A stretch of 64,000 bases of DNA from Owenia fusiformis (lineage: Eukaryota > Annelida > Polychaeta > Sabellida > Oweniidae): positions 24,786,822-24,850,821 of the forward strand of contig CAIIXF020000008.1 in assembly GCA_903813345.2 (NCBI GenBank). Reading direction: 5' to 3'. The notes under the pieces are model-generated. The model was not told the DNA's origin and searched no databases. It was given only the letters and a program-made list of their open reading frames with translations. The translations under genes and the position numbers were made by a program. How positions within the stretch are numbered: position 1 is the first letter of the stretch; each line of letters begins with the position of its first letter. This document shows, one piece after another, positions 1-12,811 of the stretch.

Positions 1-3000
1 CATAGGGCAATATTGACAAAATGCAAATGCTATTTTGGTAGGTTCTGGGCTAGCAATGGGTACATTTCAACTGTGACTGTAATGGATTACTATTGACTTT
101 TATCAACATCACAGGGCAATATTTAAGCAACTTAAATACAAGGAATATCAAAGATTTCCTCTCATTTCTAAAACGAGGAACAAAAGCATGAATTCAAGGA
201 AAATAAATGATGGCCTGTGTCAATTATATAACATATGAGAAAGTTGTGGCACAGTAAATGATATGTATAGGATATCATATGATTTTAAATGATTTTATCT
301 TTATCTCCGAGTTGATATCAATATATTGCCAAGTTAGCAAAGCGAATTGCAGATATTGATATCAATGAGTTGGATTAACACAATCTCACGAAAATGCATA
401 GGATGTTCTATTTTTCCCATAGTTCACCTCTAAAACTAAACAAAGCATATCAAAACATCATCCATTCATTTATTCATCCCCGTGATGCCATGAAATCACT
501 ATGTAACAAAACACATCATATTGGTGGTAGTTTTCAAATCCTTGCCAAAAGGTGATATCTGTGAAATATTTTCCGTATTCCACAGATATCACTTTTTCCA
601 CGCATTTGCAAAATATCATAAATATGTTTTTATGTTACCTAACAGAGCGGAACAGAGTTCAACTATGGGATAAAGAATAGAAAATAGGTACATAATTGAA
701 TTACCACTCCAAAAATATTAAATATGAGGGTTTAAAGAAAGAATATTGAATATGAGATTCAAAAAGACAAGTGGCCTCATGTCTCACGTTACCCAAACCC
801 CAGATACTTGTATACTGTATATCAATGTTATTTACTGGGAGGATTAAATATGGAGTGTATAGCAATGGTCAATAGGATATTTCCAGATGGATATTTTTCC
901 CTAGAAGCGGAACCCAAACTCAGTCATGACATAGAAGCTAACTTTTGCAATTAATAGAAACTTGTTTTTTATTATATTTTTGTGTTCTATATTTGAGATG
1001 AAATAATATGAGATTCATTTCTACAAGAGGATGGAACGAATGTGAACTTGTATATTGAACTATACTCCTTTTCGGATTAAACAGAACAACATTTTATCCA
1101 AGCCAATTAAGAAAACCAAGGCCAATGAGTGTAATTTATGCCCAGTTAAACTAACACAATAACAACTTTTTGTCTGGACTCACTTATTATGTAAGAATGA
1201 ATTGTATTACTGTTTACTGCATTAAATGTCAAGTATACTATCTGTATTTAATTTCAAATGCCTATCTCACTTATCGAAGGTATACAAGAAATGTTATTTT
1301 GAAACAAATTCAGCACAACCAAAACCATGTCCACATAAAATGACAAATCCAAGATGGCTGCCACGTTTTTAGATCCATGCACATGTGAAGAAGTTAGAAA
1401 TACACATGGTCCACAAGTTCCATCCCCAATAAAATGGGATGTTTAAGGTTTTCACACATATCAACTCTATTCCTATATACTTTATATTTGTGGTAAGGCT
1501 TGTGATCTAGGTAAACTTAGCATGTTCATGTACCTCCTATCTTCTGAAGCTAAAAACAGAAATAGTGACTTCAATTGAGAAAAATGAATCTTATGGGCTC
1601 CATATACATTTTGAGTGGCTGTCCGGCTTAAGTTAGATACTACTGATAATCTGAGATTGAAAATTATGTCAAGTTTAGTCCTCAGCCTCTCATAACCGAT
1701 AACTTCGAGGTAATTGTGTTGTTACTGCAAAAACCTCTATTTCTTCATCACAAATCCACCATCTTTTGCATCTGTCAAAACCCCTCATTTCATGTTAATT
1801 TTCAGACTTTTGCTTGTGCCATCATTAAATATATATATTCAACTTATTATTCAGAATATTTGAAGAACTTTTCATGAGGTTTTTTATTTTCCCACTTTTG
1901 AAAAAATGACTAAGTCCGAGAATGGCCTCTTAATGGCATGTCCCCTTTTGGGACACAACACAAGGGTTAACTTCTTCCCCCCTCTTCCCGTTTGTGTAGG
2001 TAACATGCCTCTAAACTGTTGAATGGTTAAAACAGCTTCAAAATGGTCAAATAGTGTCCCATTTGTCATATGGTAGGGTTTAAACTTATAATCTCTCACT
2101 GAAAGCTTTTTTAAGATCATCTAATGTGTATCAACAATTTCTGTCAATCACATTCATTTGGTAAAATTTTGCACAAAATCTAATATGAGGCATGTTTGTT
2201 TAAGTCTTGTAATATCTTCGATAATTGTCAACAAAAATTTTAGACCTTTCTCTACAAGATGTGATAATATGAGCAAATTCATGCATGTATTAAGAAAGTA
2301 TAGCCTGTTGCAGGGGTTCACTTTTTTGGACCACTCTGTACACACACTAGTACTAAACAATATGTTCGGATTTACAAATGATCCATGTATTCATACATCT
2401 TCATCAGGTAAACTTTGTGAATCTCAACATATTGTTTTGTTTTTAACACTTATTAACATACTACACACTAGTACTATATATTTAATCTGGCACTTTCAAT
2501 TTGATTAAACTTCATAGATGCAGATTTAAATCCAAGTATTAATCCCATGAATTTAAAGAAATAATGTGATTGTAATTAAAAGAATATGGCACATGCAGAC
2601 ATGTAATTAAAATAAAATTAATATCTCTCTTAATTATTCCTGCCTGAAATCTAACTTTAAATCTAACAAGGTTGAAGATGGTAATGACATCTGGATATGA
2701 TAAAACTTGGGATATATTTCAACCAATCTATTCTCATATATTGCTATATCATCCGATACCTCAATTCAAATTATCAAGCCAAGCTAAACAGGGTGTCAAC
2801 CAAAAAAAAGAGATCCCTATCTTCTCGTTAGTTTATAGAAGTTGGAACACATGATTTGTTTTATCGATGAAAGCATCAAATTGCTTAGTTATGGCCTGGT
2901 GTTTGAATTTTCAATTTTGAAACATTTTATTTCCTGTTTTTCTTGATATTTGGGCAAAACATATGCTTATTTTATTTTATTTAATTCTTAATTAAATCTG

Positions 3001-3208
3001 TGAGTTTGCAGAGATGTTTGTAGTTAAAATAAGTAGAACATATGGAAGAAGTTTTTGTAGATAAGGTGGGGATGAATTGTTACAAGTTGAAGATCATTTG
3101 AAATACACTTAAAGATGTTCGCGTTTCTTTTGGAATAACTCAAAAAATGATCCTTTATCTTTTATTGGTTGATTTAGATATTTTTGCTGCAATACTGACT
3201 TTTACGAT
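1..3208. other. Unassigned AT-rich DNA
   Basis: No exon, RNA gene or repeat boundary recognised. Short open frames (1884-2120, 2158-2508 and 2672-2854) show no family resemblance, and the two overlapping 2.1-2.5 kb frames lie on opposite strands. Confidence 0.4.
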
Positions 3209-3694
3209 GGGTTTGTAGAAAATACCAGGTACCGGGTACCGGGTAGTAAATCCTCCATGCTGGGTTCAAACTTGGTACCCAATACCCGGTCGAAAAAACC
3301 GGGTACCCAAAAAACGAAAAATAGAAGCTTCAAATAAAAAACATTATAAGGCTCTTTTCTTCCTCTATCATCATCATGGTCATATTTTCATTGGTTATGG
3401 GGGGGGGGGGGGGGTGTGATCGCATCCCCCTGATTTAAATCATAATCAAATTAATTCACGTACCAACATACGAACTATTGAAAGATTGAGATTTGTCATG
3501 TTTTTCAAATATTACTCGTTATATTCATGTCAAAAAATTGAGTGAAAACAGAGGCTTTCTAATGATATTTAACTTAATATATTATATATTCGTATTTTTC
3601 GTTTTTTTTGGATATCCGGTTTTTTCGACCGGGTACCAGGTACCAAGTTTGAACCCAGCATGGAGGATTTATTACCGGTATTTTCTACAAACCC
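3209..3694. mobile_element. GGGTTTGTAG-ended foldback with GGTACC repeats
   Basis: Left arm 3209-3330 and right arm 3585-3694 are inverted copies (GGGTTTGTAGAAAATACC, CCGGGTAGTAAATCCTCCAT, GGGTTCAAACTTGG, GGTCGAAAAAACCGGG). The spacer has a G-run near 3400. Target duplication not resolved. The frame at 3493-3753 is a shadow. Confidence 0.8.
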
Positions 3695-4505
3695 CTGTTA
3701 CAATCCTATGTGCAGAATTTTGCGTGGAATCAACATATTTTCTGAATGCATGAACAATCAGGTTTATCTCTGTAATTTTATACTTTCAAATCCCTGGTAG
3801 AAATCACCCACAAATACCCCAAAAATGCGAAATAAATCAAATTATTTTATGACATTGTTTTTTGCTAGATGACAGCACATGTCAATGACTATGTACCCAT
3901 CACAATATTATACCCTCATTTCAATTTTGTTCAAATGTATCTCAATTTTCATTAACAATCGAGAAATCCCACAGATTTCATGTGGAATTAACTAATTTCA
4001 CAAGTCATATTGTGTCAATGACACTTTGTTAGAATTTAGTTAGTCATGAAAATTCGAACAATCTTCATTTAACATAAAATCCAGGAATTGACATAGCTCA
4101 GAATCAGTTTTGCAATTCATTTAATTAAATGTTTTGAGTGACAGAATATATTGAGAAGCGAGATATTGTCTCCGATTTGTTAACAGCTTGTACTGTAGAT
4201 AATCACATGTACTTAAACCTAAAGCATATATTATTGACAAAATAAGTTGTGGGTTAATTCATGTAGAAACTTTTCTAACAGGTGAAATTGTTAACTATTG
4301 TATTGTGATATTAAGAGTAGTCACTATAAATAGCAAAATGACCATGTCTATTCATTGCTTCATTTTAATACCTTTAACAGACCATGTACATATATAGGCT
4401 ATATAGCAGATCTAAGATCTTGACTCCAATATTACCTGTTGACAGATAAAATGCAATTCAAAGACCACATGTGCTATGATATTATATATATATACTATCA
4501 GGTGA
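3695..4505. other. Unassigned AT-rich DNA
   Basis: No gene or repeat recognised. Confidence 0.4.
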
Positions 4506-4714
4506 CAGGCCCGTAGCCAGGGGGGGTTCGCAGGGTTCGGGCGAACCCCCCCCCCTGGCCAAAAATTCTTTCAAAATCATGCAGTTTTTGACCATTTTGA
4601 GCACTTCTCAAGTGATTTTAGCCTAATTTGGGCCAAAATTGTCAAATGTTAACCCCCCCTGGAAATTTTTAAAAATTGAACCCCCTCCCTTGGCAAATCC
4701 TGGCTACGGGCCTG
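4506..4714. mobile_element. CAGGCCCGTAGCC-ended miniature element
   Basis: Ends CAGGCCCGTAGCCAGG and CCTGGCTACGGGCCTG, flanked by the 5-bp duplication GGTGA (4501-4505 and 4715-4719). A palindrome GGTTCGGGCGAACC follows the left end. This 209-bp copy is the cleanest short member of the family seen again at 18.6, 21.7, 41.6 and 61.4 kb. Confidence 0.9.
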
Positions 4715-4719
4715 GGTGA

Positions 4720-5784
4720 TTCATCAGTTTGATTACAAACAACAAACTAGTCAACATTATGGAACCATGGGCTTAATCCCATCAAAGGACCAACCATTAA
4801 ATGAGTATATATAATAATGCCCTGAATATATTAATAATGCACTGAATATATTAATAATGCCCTGAACATTTCGCTTTTATAATGTCAAGTGTTTCATTTC
4901 ATTTCTCTATTTTATGTGCAATTAAAATGTTGCCATTTGTGCTGTCCAATATCAATTTCCCATAATTTTTGGTTTGGAATGTTTTTTTATATGATGCTAG
5001 TACATGAATCAACTGATACCATGGCATTTCAATAAAGGAAGCATCATGACTGAAGATAAAAGAGACCCTACATTAAGAAAGAATGGCACAGACCATGTTA
5101 AGTTCCCTGTGAATAAGAAACCAAGCAAGACATTTTCTCATTCAAATCAAGTGAGATGGAGACATATAAGTAAAATGTAGGAACAAAAATGGCAAAGACG
5201 ACATTTTCAATTACATAGAAATCCAACAAAAATCTGACATTTTATAGGAATTCATAGGACATCAAATAAAACAACAACATGAGAGGGTGTGAGAGCCATA
5301 AATCTCAATGTACAGTTTTTAAAATCTATTTACTATAATGAATAATATGCCATATAAGTTTCACTTGTAGTTGTTGCCTTTTTGTTCTTTCATGATTTAT
5401 ATCAAACATAACACATCTTTTAAAGGAATTTGTTTAAGCAACATGTTACTGTGTGCACACTTCACAGTGAAAGCATGTAGGAACTTGAAACGAAACACGA
5501 CAACATTTGAACAATGAAACTCTGTTAAAAAGATTTGTTAACCTAAAATATACCTCATGCAAGTGACCTATACTGCAACTTCAAGAAGAGAAAAAATATC
5601 TGATAAAAAATGTCATTGAAAGCTGAATAACACAACAAAGCTACATTTTCTATGATCTTGGTTGATCGAATTAATTTTTTTTAAAGAGTTGCACAAGTGT
5701 ATTTCAATCGAAGTTTAGTTGAAAGCATTAAAAACAATGATTGTTAAGGTATGGCCTCAATTTTTGAAATCACATGAATACGAT
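4720..5784. other. Unassigned AT-rich DNA with a 20-bp triplet repeat
   Basis: Three copies of TTAATAATGC(C/A)CTGAATATA lie at about 4811-4868. Otherwise nothing recognised. Confidence 0.45.
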
Positions 5785-6120
5785 ACAAGGCATTGACATG
5801 ACAAAATTTCACCACCACCTGGTTATATTCATTGCCATGGTAACTGCCAAAAATATATTAAAAGTTGTATGTGTTGATGATAAGTCCATTTAAACACTAC
5901 TTCTTGAATTATTGCAAATGCTTACAAAATATTCCATTTATTTCTTGCCATGGTAACATATTGGCAGTAATGTGTTGGAACAACTCACAACATATTTATG
6001 TGATATGTTCACAAATTTGAATTCAGTCTAGTAAACAGGATTTAAGTTATTGGAAGTTGTAAGACTTTGTAACAGACGCTAACTATAACAATATGTTATA
6101 GCTATGTTGTAACAAAATGA
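5785..6120. repeat. Short copy of the TGTCACCACC element family
   Basis: CAAGGCATTGACATGACAAAATTTCACCACCACCTGG at the left, and AAGTTATTGGAAGTTGTAAG with CAGACGCTAACTATAACAATATGT at the right. Both ends correspond to the longer copy at 25886-27842. Confidence 0.65.
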
Positions 6121-8293
6121 AGGAAACTTTATATAAATATATGAGAGGCAATTTTTCCACAAGGACATTTGCTGTATATTCTTGGCCAGAACAAATGTTT
6201 ATACAGCCACTACTGCTTTTCCTTTCTCTTGATGATTAAACATGGATGACATCATCTAAAATCATGTACATGTATATTACCATTCATAATCTCGATAAAA
6301 CAATTGTTAAGGACATTCATTGTTAAACAAAACAAGTTTTGCAATTTATACAAAAGATACCATGCATTATAGGTCAAATCGGAATCTATACCTGAGATAA
6401 AATATATCAATTCAGGTAAAATTGATCCGCGTTAAAAAATGTGATAAATTAGTTTGAATTTAAAGATCATTTTTACACTGCTCTTTTTGCTTTCACTTCC
6501 ATTTGTTAAAAGGTATTCAACAAAAGGTTAATGCTTATAGACAATGTGTATTAATGAACCTGTTTTGTTTAACATTCACACTTGGCATTTCAGTTTGAAC
6601 CACCTACTCAAAAGATTCAATAATTTTTTTATCTTGTTCACATTAGAAGCCAATTAAAAGAAGAACCACAACACCTCATGATCCAAAACAATACAACCAC
6701 CAAGATAAATTAATTCTCAATTCTCCAAGTTTACTGTATGATACATGGAAAACATGTGATAACATGTTTGCATAGGCATGTATCAGTTATCAGTGATAAT
6801 TCTTCCATATTATCCCAAAGGTGTGACATCTACCATTTACAATTGTCTCTCTGCAGTTTGCTAAATTATGGCCAAATTACCAGTCATTATACTCCCTTTT
6901 GTTCAAATGACACTTTCTTATCTAGCATGTTGATCGCTTCTCATTGGTGCAACAGCTTGAGGAGCTGACAGGCGAAAAATAGCTTCAAAGCCCACTATTA
7001 AAGTTGGGGTTTTAAATTTCAGTTTCTTTTGAAGTGGTAGAAAATGGGGCTGAAATTGTGGTCTATTGCAGATCAATGTCGCGAGTGTGCACAATTCTCA
7101 AAGGCCATGTGGGGGTATATTAGATAAGACTGTGCCAAACAGTGTATTGTCTTAAGCATGTAAACAGTGCAAGCAGTTGCTTTGGTCTATCATAAATTTT
7201 ATCACAACCCAAAACCTCATGTACCCACCGAAGGTTTGTGTCAAAATGAAAAATCTGTGACATTGATATCATTAATCATGAAAATATATTCTTAATTTAT
7301 CTTACTAGTGCAGTTCAAACAATCGGCCACATATCCAGAAATTGGTTCATTCACATCAAATATGTTCTGCTTTCAATGATATATTAGATGTGCAGAATGT
7401 CTTGTATATTCAGAGTGAGCCATAAAAACTGGGACACTTTGTATCATTATTAGAAGTGTTTAAGATCCGAGTGGGGGATATAATAGGCTTGAATGAGATG
7501 TATTCATATGATACTTTAATGCTGCAGAAGCTTAACCTTTGGAATGCTGACTTAATTTGGCCATTTCATCGCGTGAGATTGACTTATTTTGCAAGAAAAT
7601 GATATACTGGACTTATCATAAATATCTCGATAACAACTAAATGAATCTGGATAAAATTTCCACAAAGGAAGATACATTGTCTGTTACCTTTGATCATTTT
7701 TATTTCATTTTTTTAAATAAATAAACACAACTGTGCATACTAAACCATGAATACTCCTCTGGAAACTGCCGCTATATACGTCCCTTGGAAGACTCAATGT
7801 CAGGTCAGAATCCAAAACTAAGTTTGAAGCGGTATAATGTTCAACTTTTCAGTTCAGAAAATATTCTAGTTTCTATTTTCGCTGTCCATTATCCCAAAAA
7901 ATTATGCCAAAAAATGTCAAAGCCAAACTTATTGGATAACAAGAATGCAATTAAAGGCTTTATATAGACACATTTAAAGTGAAACCATTTAAATTGTGGG
8001 GAAGGGTTTAAAATTAGCTACCAATGTGTTGACAGACAGACAGATGGACAGACAAGTGGGTGAATACAATAACTCACAACACATGAGCTAATAAGCTTTT
8101 GTAGAGTGTAGTATACACATACTTCCCTTAGATTATTGGACTTCAAAACTTTACAAACTTAGAAATTAGAAATGCCACTATACAGAAGTCTTAAACCACA
8201 AGGTTGACAATGAAAACACAAATACAACATTCAGAAAATAGTGTCCCCTTTTAAGTATTTTAGGCTTTGGGCTTATCAAAACATGGTCTGAAA
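6121..8293. other. Unassigned AT-rich DNA
   Basis: Only a short dispersed tail repeat is seen at 8025-8095 (GACAGACAGACAGATGGACA, then AACTCACAACACATGAGCTA). No gene recognised. Confidence 0.4.
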
Positions 8294-8474
8294 CAGTGAT
8301 CTATCAAGGTTTTTTTCTCAGGTGGGTGCAAAATTCTCATTTTTACAATTCAGACCAAAATTGAACAAAATATGCCAAATTTTCATGGATTTTCAAGTGG
8401 GTGCAAGGCTGTTTTCAAATCAAAATCTCAGGTGGGTGCTGCGCCCACTTTCTTTAATCCTGGGGAGATCACTG
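8294..8474. mobile_element. CAGTGATCT-ended miniature element
   Basis: Starts CAGTGATCTATCAAGG and ends TCCTGGGGAGATCACTG, flanked by the 5-bp duplication TGAAA (8289-8293 and 8475-8479). It contains three CAGGTGGGTGC / CAAGTGGGTGC motifs. 181 bp, non-coding. Confidence 0.85.
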
Positions 8475-9228
8475 TGAAAATTGGATTTCTTAGGAGCCTT
8501 TGGAAGACACTGAAGTTGCCCTAAATAAAAGATGATTTCTTACTCCATCTGCACCTGCTTCGTCATTATAGATCAACAAAGTATGAGAACAACAACTTTC
8601 TTATGAAACAGAAGGACAAACAGGCGAGCAGATGTTATAGATATGGTGTCTTTAGACTTGTAAAACAATAGCTCTTTTAAAAACCTTAAGGTATCATCCA
8701 CTAATGAAAGATACAAGTACAAATATTATGATTTAGGCATTCTATATCAAGCATGCAGCGTAAATATTGTGGTACTTTTGGACACTGAAATTATTATGTC
8801 ACAAGTCAAGTTATAGTGCCCAGACCAATGATGAAGATGAGCCCAGCCCCCCTTACAAAAAGCTGGCTACGGCTATGCCTCTTAAATGAAAAAAAAATCA
8901 ACTGAGATTTTGCGTTTATAAACAAGAAGACTCCTTGAAGAAGGCATACTTTTTTGACTTTCTTATTTTACTAATAGTGTTTAAGAATGATTGATGATCT
9001 ATCAATTGATCATTTAATTATAGGATTGATAAACATTTAAACAGTTATACTCCTATTTATAATTCAAAGTGTCAATCAAGGAAACCAATTACAAAGAAGG
9101 GCATTGGTCCATGAGATAGAGGTGCATGAGAAAATAATCGCTTCATAAACATTTTTTTATCATTTTGTAAATTATAACAATTCTTAATGTTTTTTGTTAA
9201 ACCTCCAGATTCAGTGCAGAATTGGAGA
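8475..9228. other. Unassigned DNA left of the minisatellite
   Basis: Contains one half-fragment of a CAG-group element near 8848-8880 (CCCCCCTTACAAAAAGCTGGCTACGG). No gene recognised. Confidence 0.4.
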
Positions 9229-10762
9229 ATTTCCCATATTTGGATAGTCCATGGGCTTTGCCATTCTGACACAACATAGTATAACATAATTCCCGTATTT
9301 GGATAGTCCATGGGCTTTGCCATCCTGAAACAACACAGTATAACATAATTCCCATATTTGGATAGTCCATGGGCTTTGCCATTCTGAAACAACAAGGTAT
9401 AACATATTTTCCACATTTGGATAGTCCATGGGCCTTGCCATTCTGAAACAACACAGTATAACATATTTCCCATATTTGGATAGTCCATGGGCTTTGCCAT
9501 TCTGAAACAACACAGTATAACATAATTCCCATATTTGGACAGTTCATGGGCTTTGCCATTCTGAAACAACACAGTATAACATATTTCCCATATTTGGATA
9601 GTCCATGGACTTTGCCATTCTGAAACAACACAGTATAACATATTTCCCATATTTGGATAGTCCATGGCCTTTGCCATTCTGAAACAACACAGTATAACAT
9701 ATTTCCCATATTTGGATATTCCATGGGCTTTGCCATTCTGACACAACATAGTATAACATATTTCCCATATTTGGATAGTCCATGGACTTTGCCATTCTGA
9801 AACAACACAGTATAACATATTTCCCATATTTGGATAGTCCATGGGCTTTGCCATTCTGACACAACATAGTATAACATAATTCCTGTATTTGGATAGTCCA
9901 TGGGCTTTGCCATCCTGAAACAACACAGTACAACATAATTCCCATATTTGGATAGTTCATGGGCTTTGCCATTCTGAAACAACACAGTATAACATATTTC
10001 CCATATTTGGATAGTCCATGGACTTTGCCATTCTGAAACAACACAGTATAACATATTTCTCATATTTGGATAGTCCATGGGCTTTGCCATTCTGAAACAA
10101 CACAGTATAACATAATTCCCATATTTGGATTGTCAATGGGCTTTGCCATTCTGAAACAACACAGTATAACATAATTCCCATATTTGGATTGTCCATGGGC
10201 TTTGCCATTCTGAAACAACACGGTATAACATATTTCCCATATTTGGATAGTCTATGGGCTTTGCCATTCTGAAACAACACAGTATAACATATTTCCCATA
10301 TTTGGATAGTCCATGGCCTTTGCCATTCTGAAACAACACAGTATAACATATTTCCCATATTTGGATAGTCCATGGACTTTGCCATTCTGAAACAACACAG
10401 TATAACATATTTCCCATATTTGGATAGTCCATGGCCTTTGCCATTCTGAAACAACACAGTATAACTTATTTCCCATATTTGGATAGTCCATGGGCTTTGC
10501 CATTCTGACACAACATAGTATAACATAATTCCTGTATTTGGATAGTCCATGGGCTTTGCCATCCTGAAACAACACAGTATAACATAATTCCCATATTTGG
10601 ATAGTCCATTGGCTTTACCATTCTGAAACAACACAGTATAACATATTTCCCATATTTGGATAGTCCATGGCCTTTGCCATTCTGAAACAACACAGTATAA
10701 CATATTTCCCATATTTGGATAGTCCATGGCCTTTGCCATTCTGAAACAACACAGTATAACAT
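9229..10762. repeat. 59-bp minisatellite, about 26 copies
   Basis: Units of the type TCCCATATTTGGATAGTCCA...GGCTTTGCCATTCTGAA...ACAGTATAACAT repeat with an exact 59-bp step, the phase shifting one base per 60-base line throughout. The marker variant CTGACACAACATAG followed by a CATCCTGAAAC unit occurs at offsets of exactly 10 and 11 units (9271, 9861, 10510), showing block duplication. The minus strand is open in all three frames because the unit lacks stops in any of them, giving spurious frames of up to 297 codons with a 59-residue repeat. I do not call these genes. Confidence 0.95.
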
Positions 10763-12809
10763 TTGTGATCTACTCAAGTAATACCTTTGATTTGAAAACA
10801 CATACTTTGGCAATATCTCAAAATCAATGTGAATATCCAGATTTTCGTTTTTGCCACCTTTTGACATTTTACTACATACCTATACAACTTTAGATGTTCA
10901 ACTTGGTAAAATTAGACAACAGAGATCATTTCTACACATTTTAAAACAATTTTTTGTAAATCGGATGAAAATTGTTCAAATAAGAGCAATTTTAAAGGAA
11001 TTTTTTGTTACAGATTTTCTAGTCACGCTGGGTTTCAAGGTCATATCTGAGGTGACGAGAAATCTTGTCACTCCAGGTAGTCAAGAGGTAAAACATATTG
11101 TTACATAACAGTGCAACCCCACCCCACCCTGATACTCATATTGGTTGGTGAAATCTAGAATGAAGGATTAAAAATAAACAAAGCATGATTAGTTATAACC
11201 AGCTTGGTGTGCTTTTCTTCATTCTAATTGAAATGGACTTAAGAGGAAACCAGACTTGCTAAAACTTATTTAGATAAAATATGTTTCAAAACTCACAATT
11301 TCTACTCTTTTTGTTTTATCAAATAAAATGCACTAAAAGGGGTTGAGCAGACTCTTAAAACATCATCGGTTAGGCTTTTGGCTAAGACTTATTGCACCAA
11401 CCCTTGTATAATCCAACCCCACTCAACCCTGCTATTCATATCTCCGCTGGCTGTGAAAATTAGTTGGAGTTTGGGACACTTTTGACAAAGCCTAACTTAC
11501 TTCTTACCAAAAGATTTTGGAAAGAACGAAAGTTGGTCAATGACTTTTAGAAAGATTTAAATTCTAGGGCAAGACCTCCATGCACCTGTTACATTCTTAA
11601 TGGCAATGCGATATGAATATTACCAACATTTAAAGGCCACAATCTTCAGTTTCAAGCAATGTTTCATCTTGTCTGTTCAATGTAATTCCTGAACAACCTA
11701 ATCATGATAAGGTTTATAGATGATTTTCTCTATTGTTAAAATCTAAGCTTTTCTCTGACAGAAAATACCAATGTGGTCATATACAGTATATATACAATTT
11801 TATGTTATGTTAAAAACAGTTATTTCTGAAAGTGAAGCATTTAGCCAGATTAATGATAAATCTCAAAATATGATCAAATGTTTTAAAGAAGAGTACAGGA
11901 ATCACAGTATAGCATCAATTTTGATATATTTTAGATGGGTTATCTAATTGCTGATCAAATGATACAAAACATGTTGAAATAATTATTCCTTTTGGTCTCT
12001 CTTATTGCTATTTTAAATGCCAGTAAAGATTTAATAACAAAGCCTAAAGATTGAGGCGTTTTGAACAATGTAACTTTCTGTTAAGAAGAAATATAATATG
12101 AAATTAAGTCATTTTCAGAAAATTATGGCACCATGTTTTTATGTCTTCAAGTCTACATGAGGAGGTAGAGTTATCATATGATATTAACATTACCATATTC
12201 TCTGTAATTAGCACCTGCCCACTATTAAGCACCCATCCCACTTCACTAAGTTCGAGAAATATCGAGGAATGACCGAGTATTAACGAATAATCAGAAAAAA
12301 TCAAATTTCCAAAGAAATTCTAACAGGCAATTAAATACTTACACTAAACTGCTGTAAATGTGACGCATTTTGAAATTCGCTCCATCCTCCCAATAAATAT
12401 CTATCAGTGGGTGATTCCCACATCATACTAAACTAATATTATCTCAAAATAGTCCATAATGAATGAAAGAAATGTTCAAGTTTGAGAATTTGATCAGCAT
12501 TTTACCAAGATAGTTTCTGCGCACGTCAAAATATCGTAATATTTCTTGTTTCTTCCTTCTTTTTAACATTTCTTGCCTTTAACATAACTTTCAAACGAAT
12601 AATGATGATCTATCATCAAATTAAAAAGATAAGGTATAATTTTAGAACGATATCTAACAGTCTCCAGTGGAAATATGGAAGATAATCAGGGGAAAACAAT
12701 TCCTTCAATTCGAGGGGCTCTGTTTGGGACACTGTCAACATTGTCTAGTTAGATTCTTGCAAGATCCAGAGGGGGAATAACACCAGAGTTCAAAGATGAC
12801 ATATGCTTA
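10763..12809. other. Unassigned AT-rich DNA
   Basis: Right flank of the minisatellite up to the Tc1-like element. No gene or repeat recognised. Confidence 0.4.
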
Positions 12810-12811
12810 TA

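Noticed and set aside
3209-3694. Possible regulatory cluster of GGTACC sites
   Set aside because: The sites belong to the arms of a foldback element repeated at 39 kb.
9072-10867. Antisense open frames of up to 297 codons with Cys/Trp/Met-rich repeats
   Set aside because: They are translations of the 59-bp minisatellite in every phase; there is no unique domain, splice site or codon-use signal.
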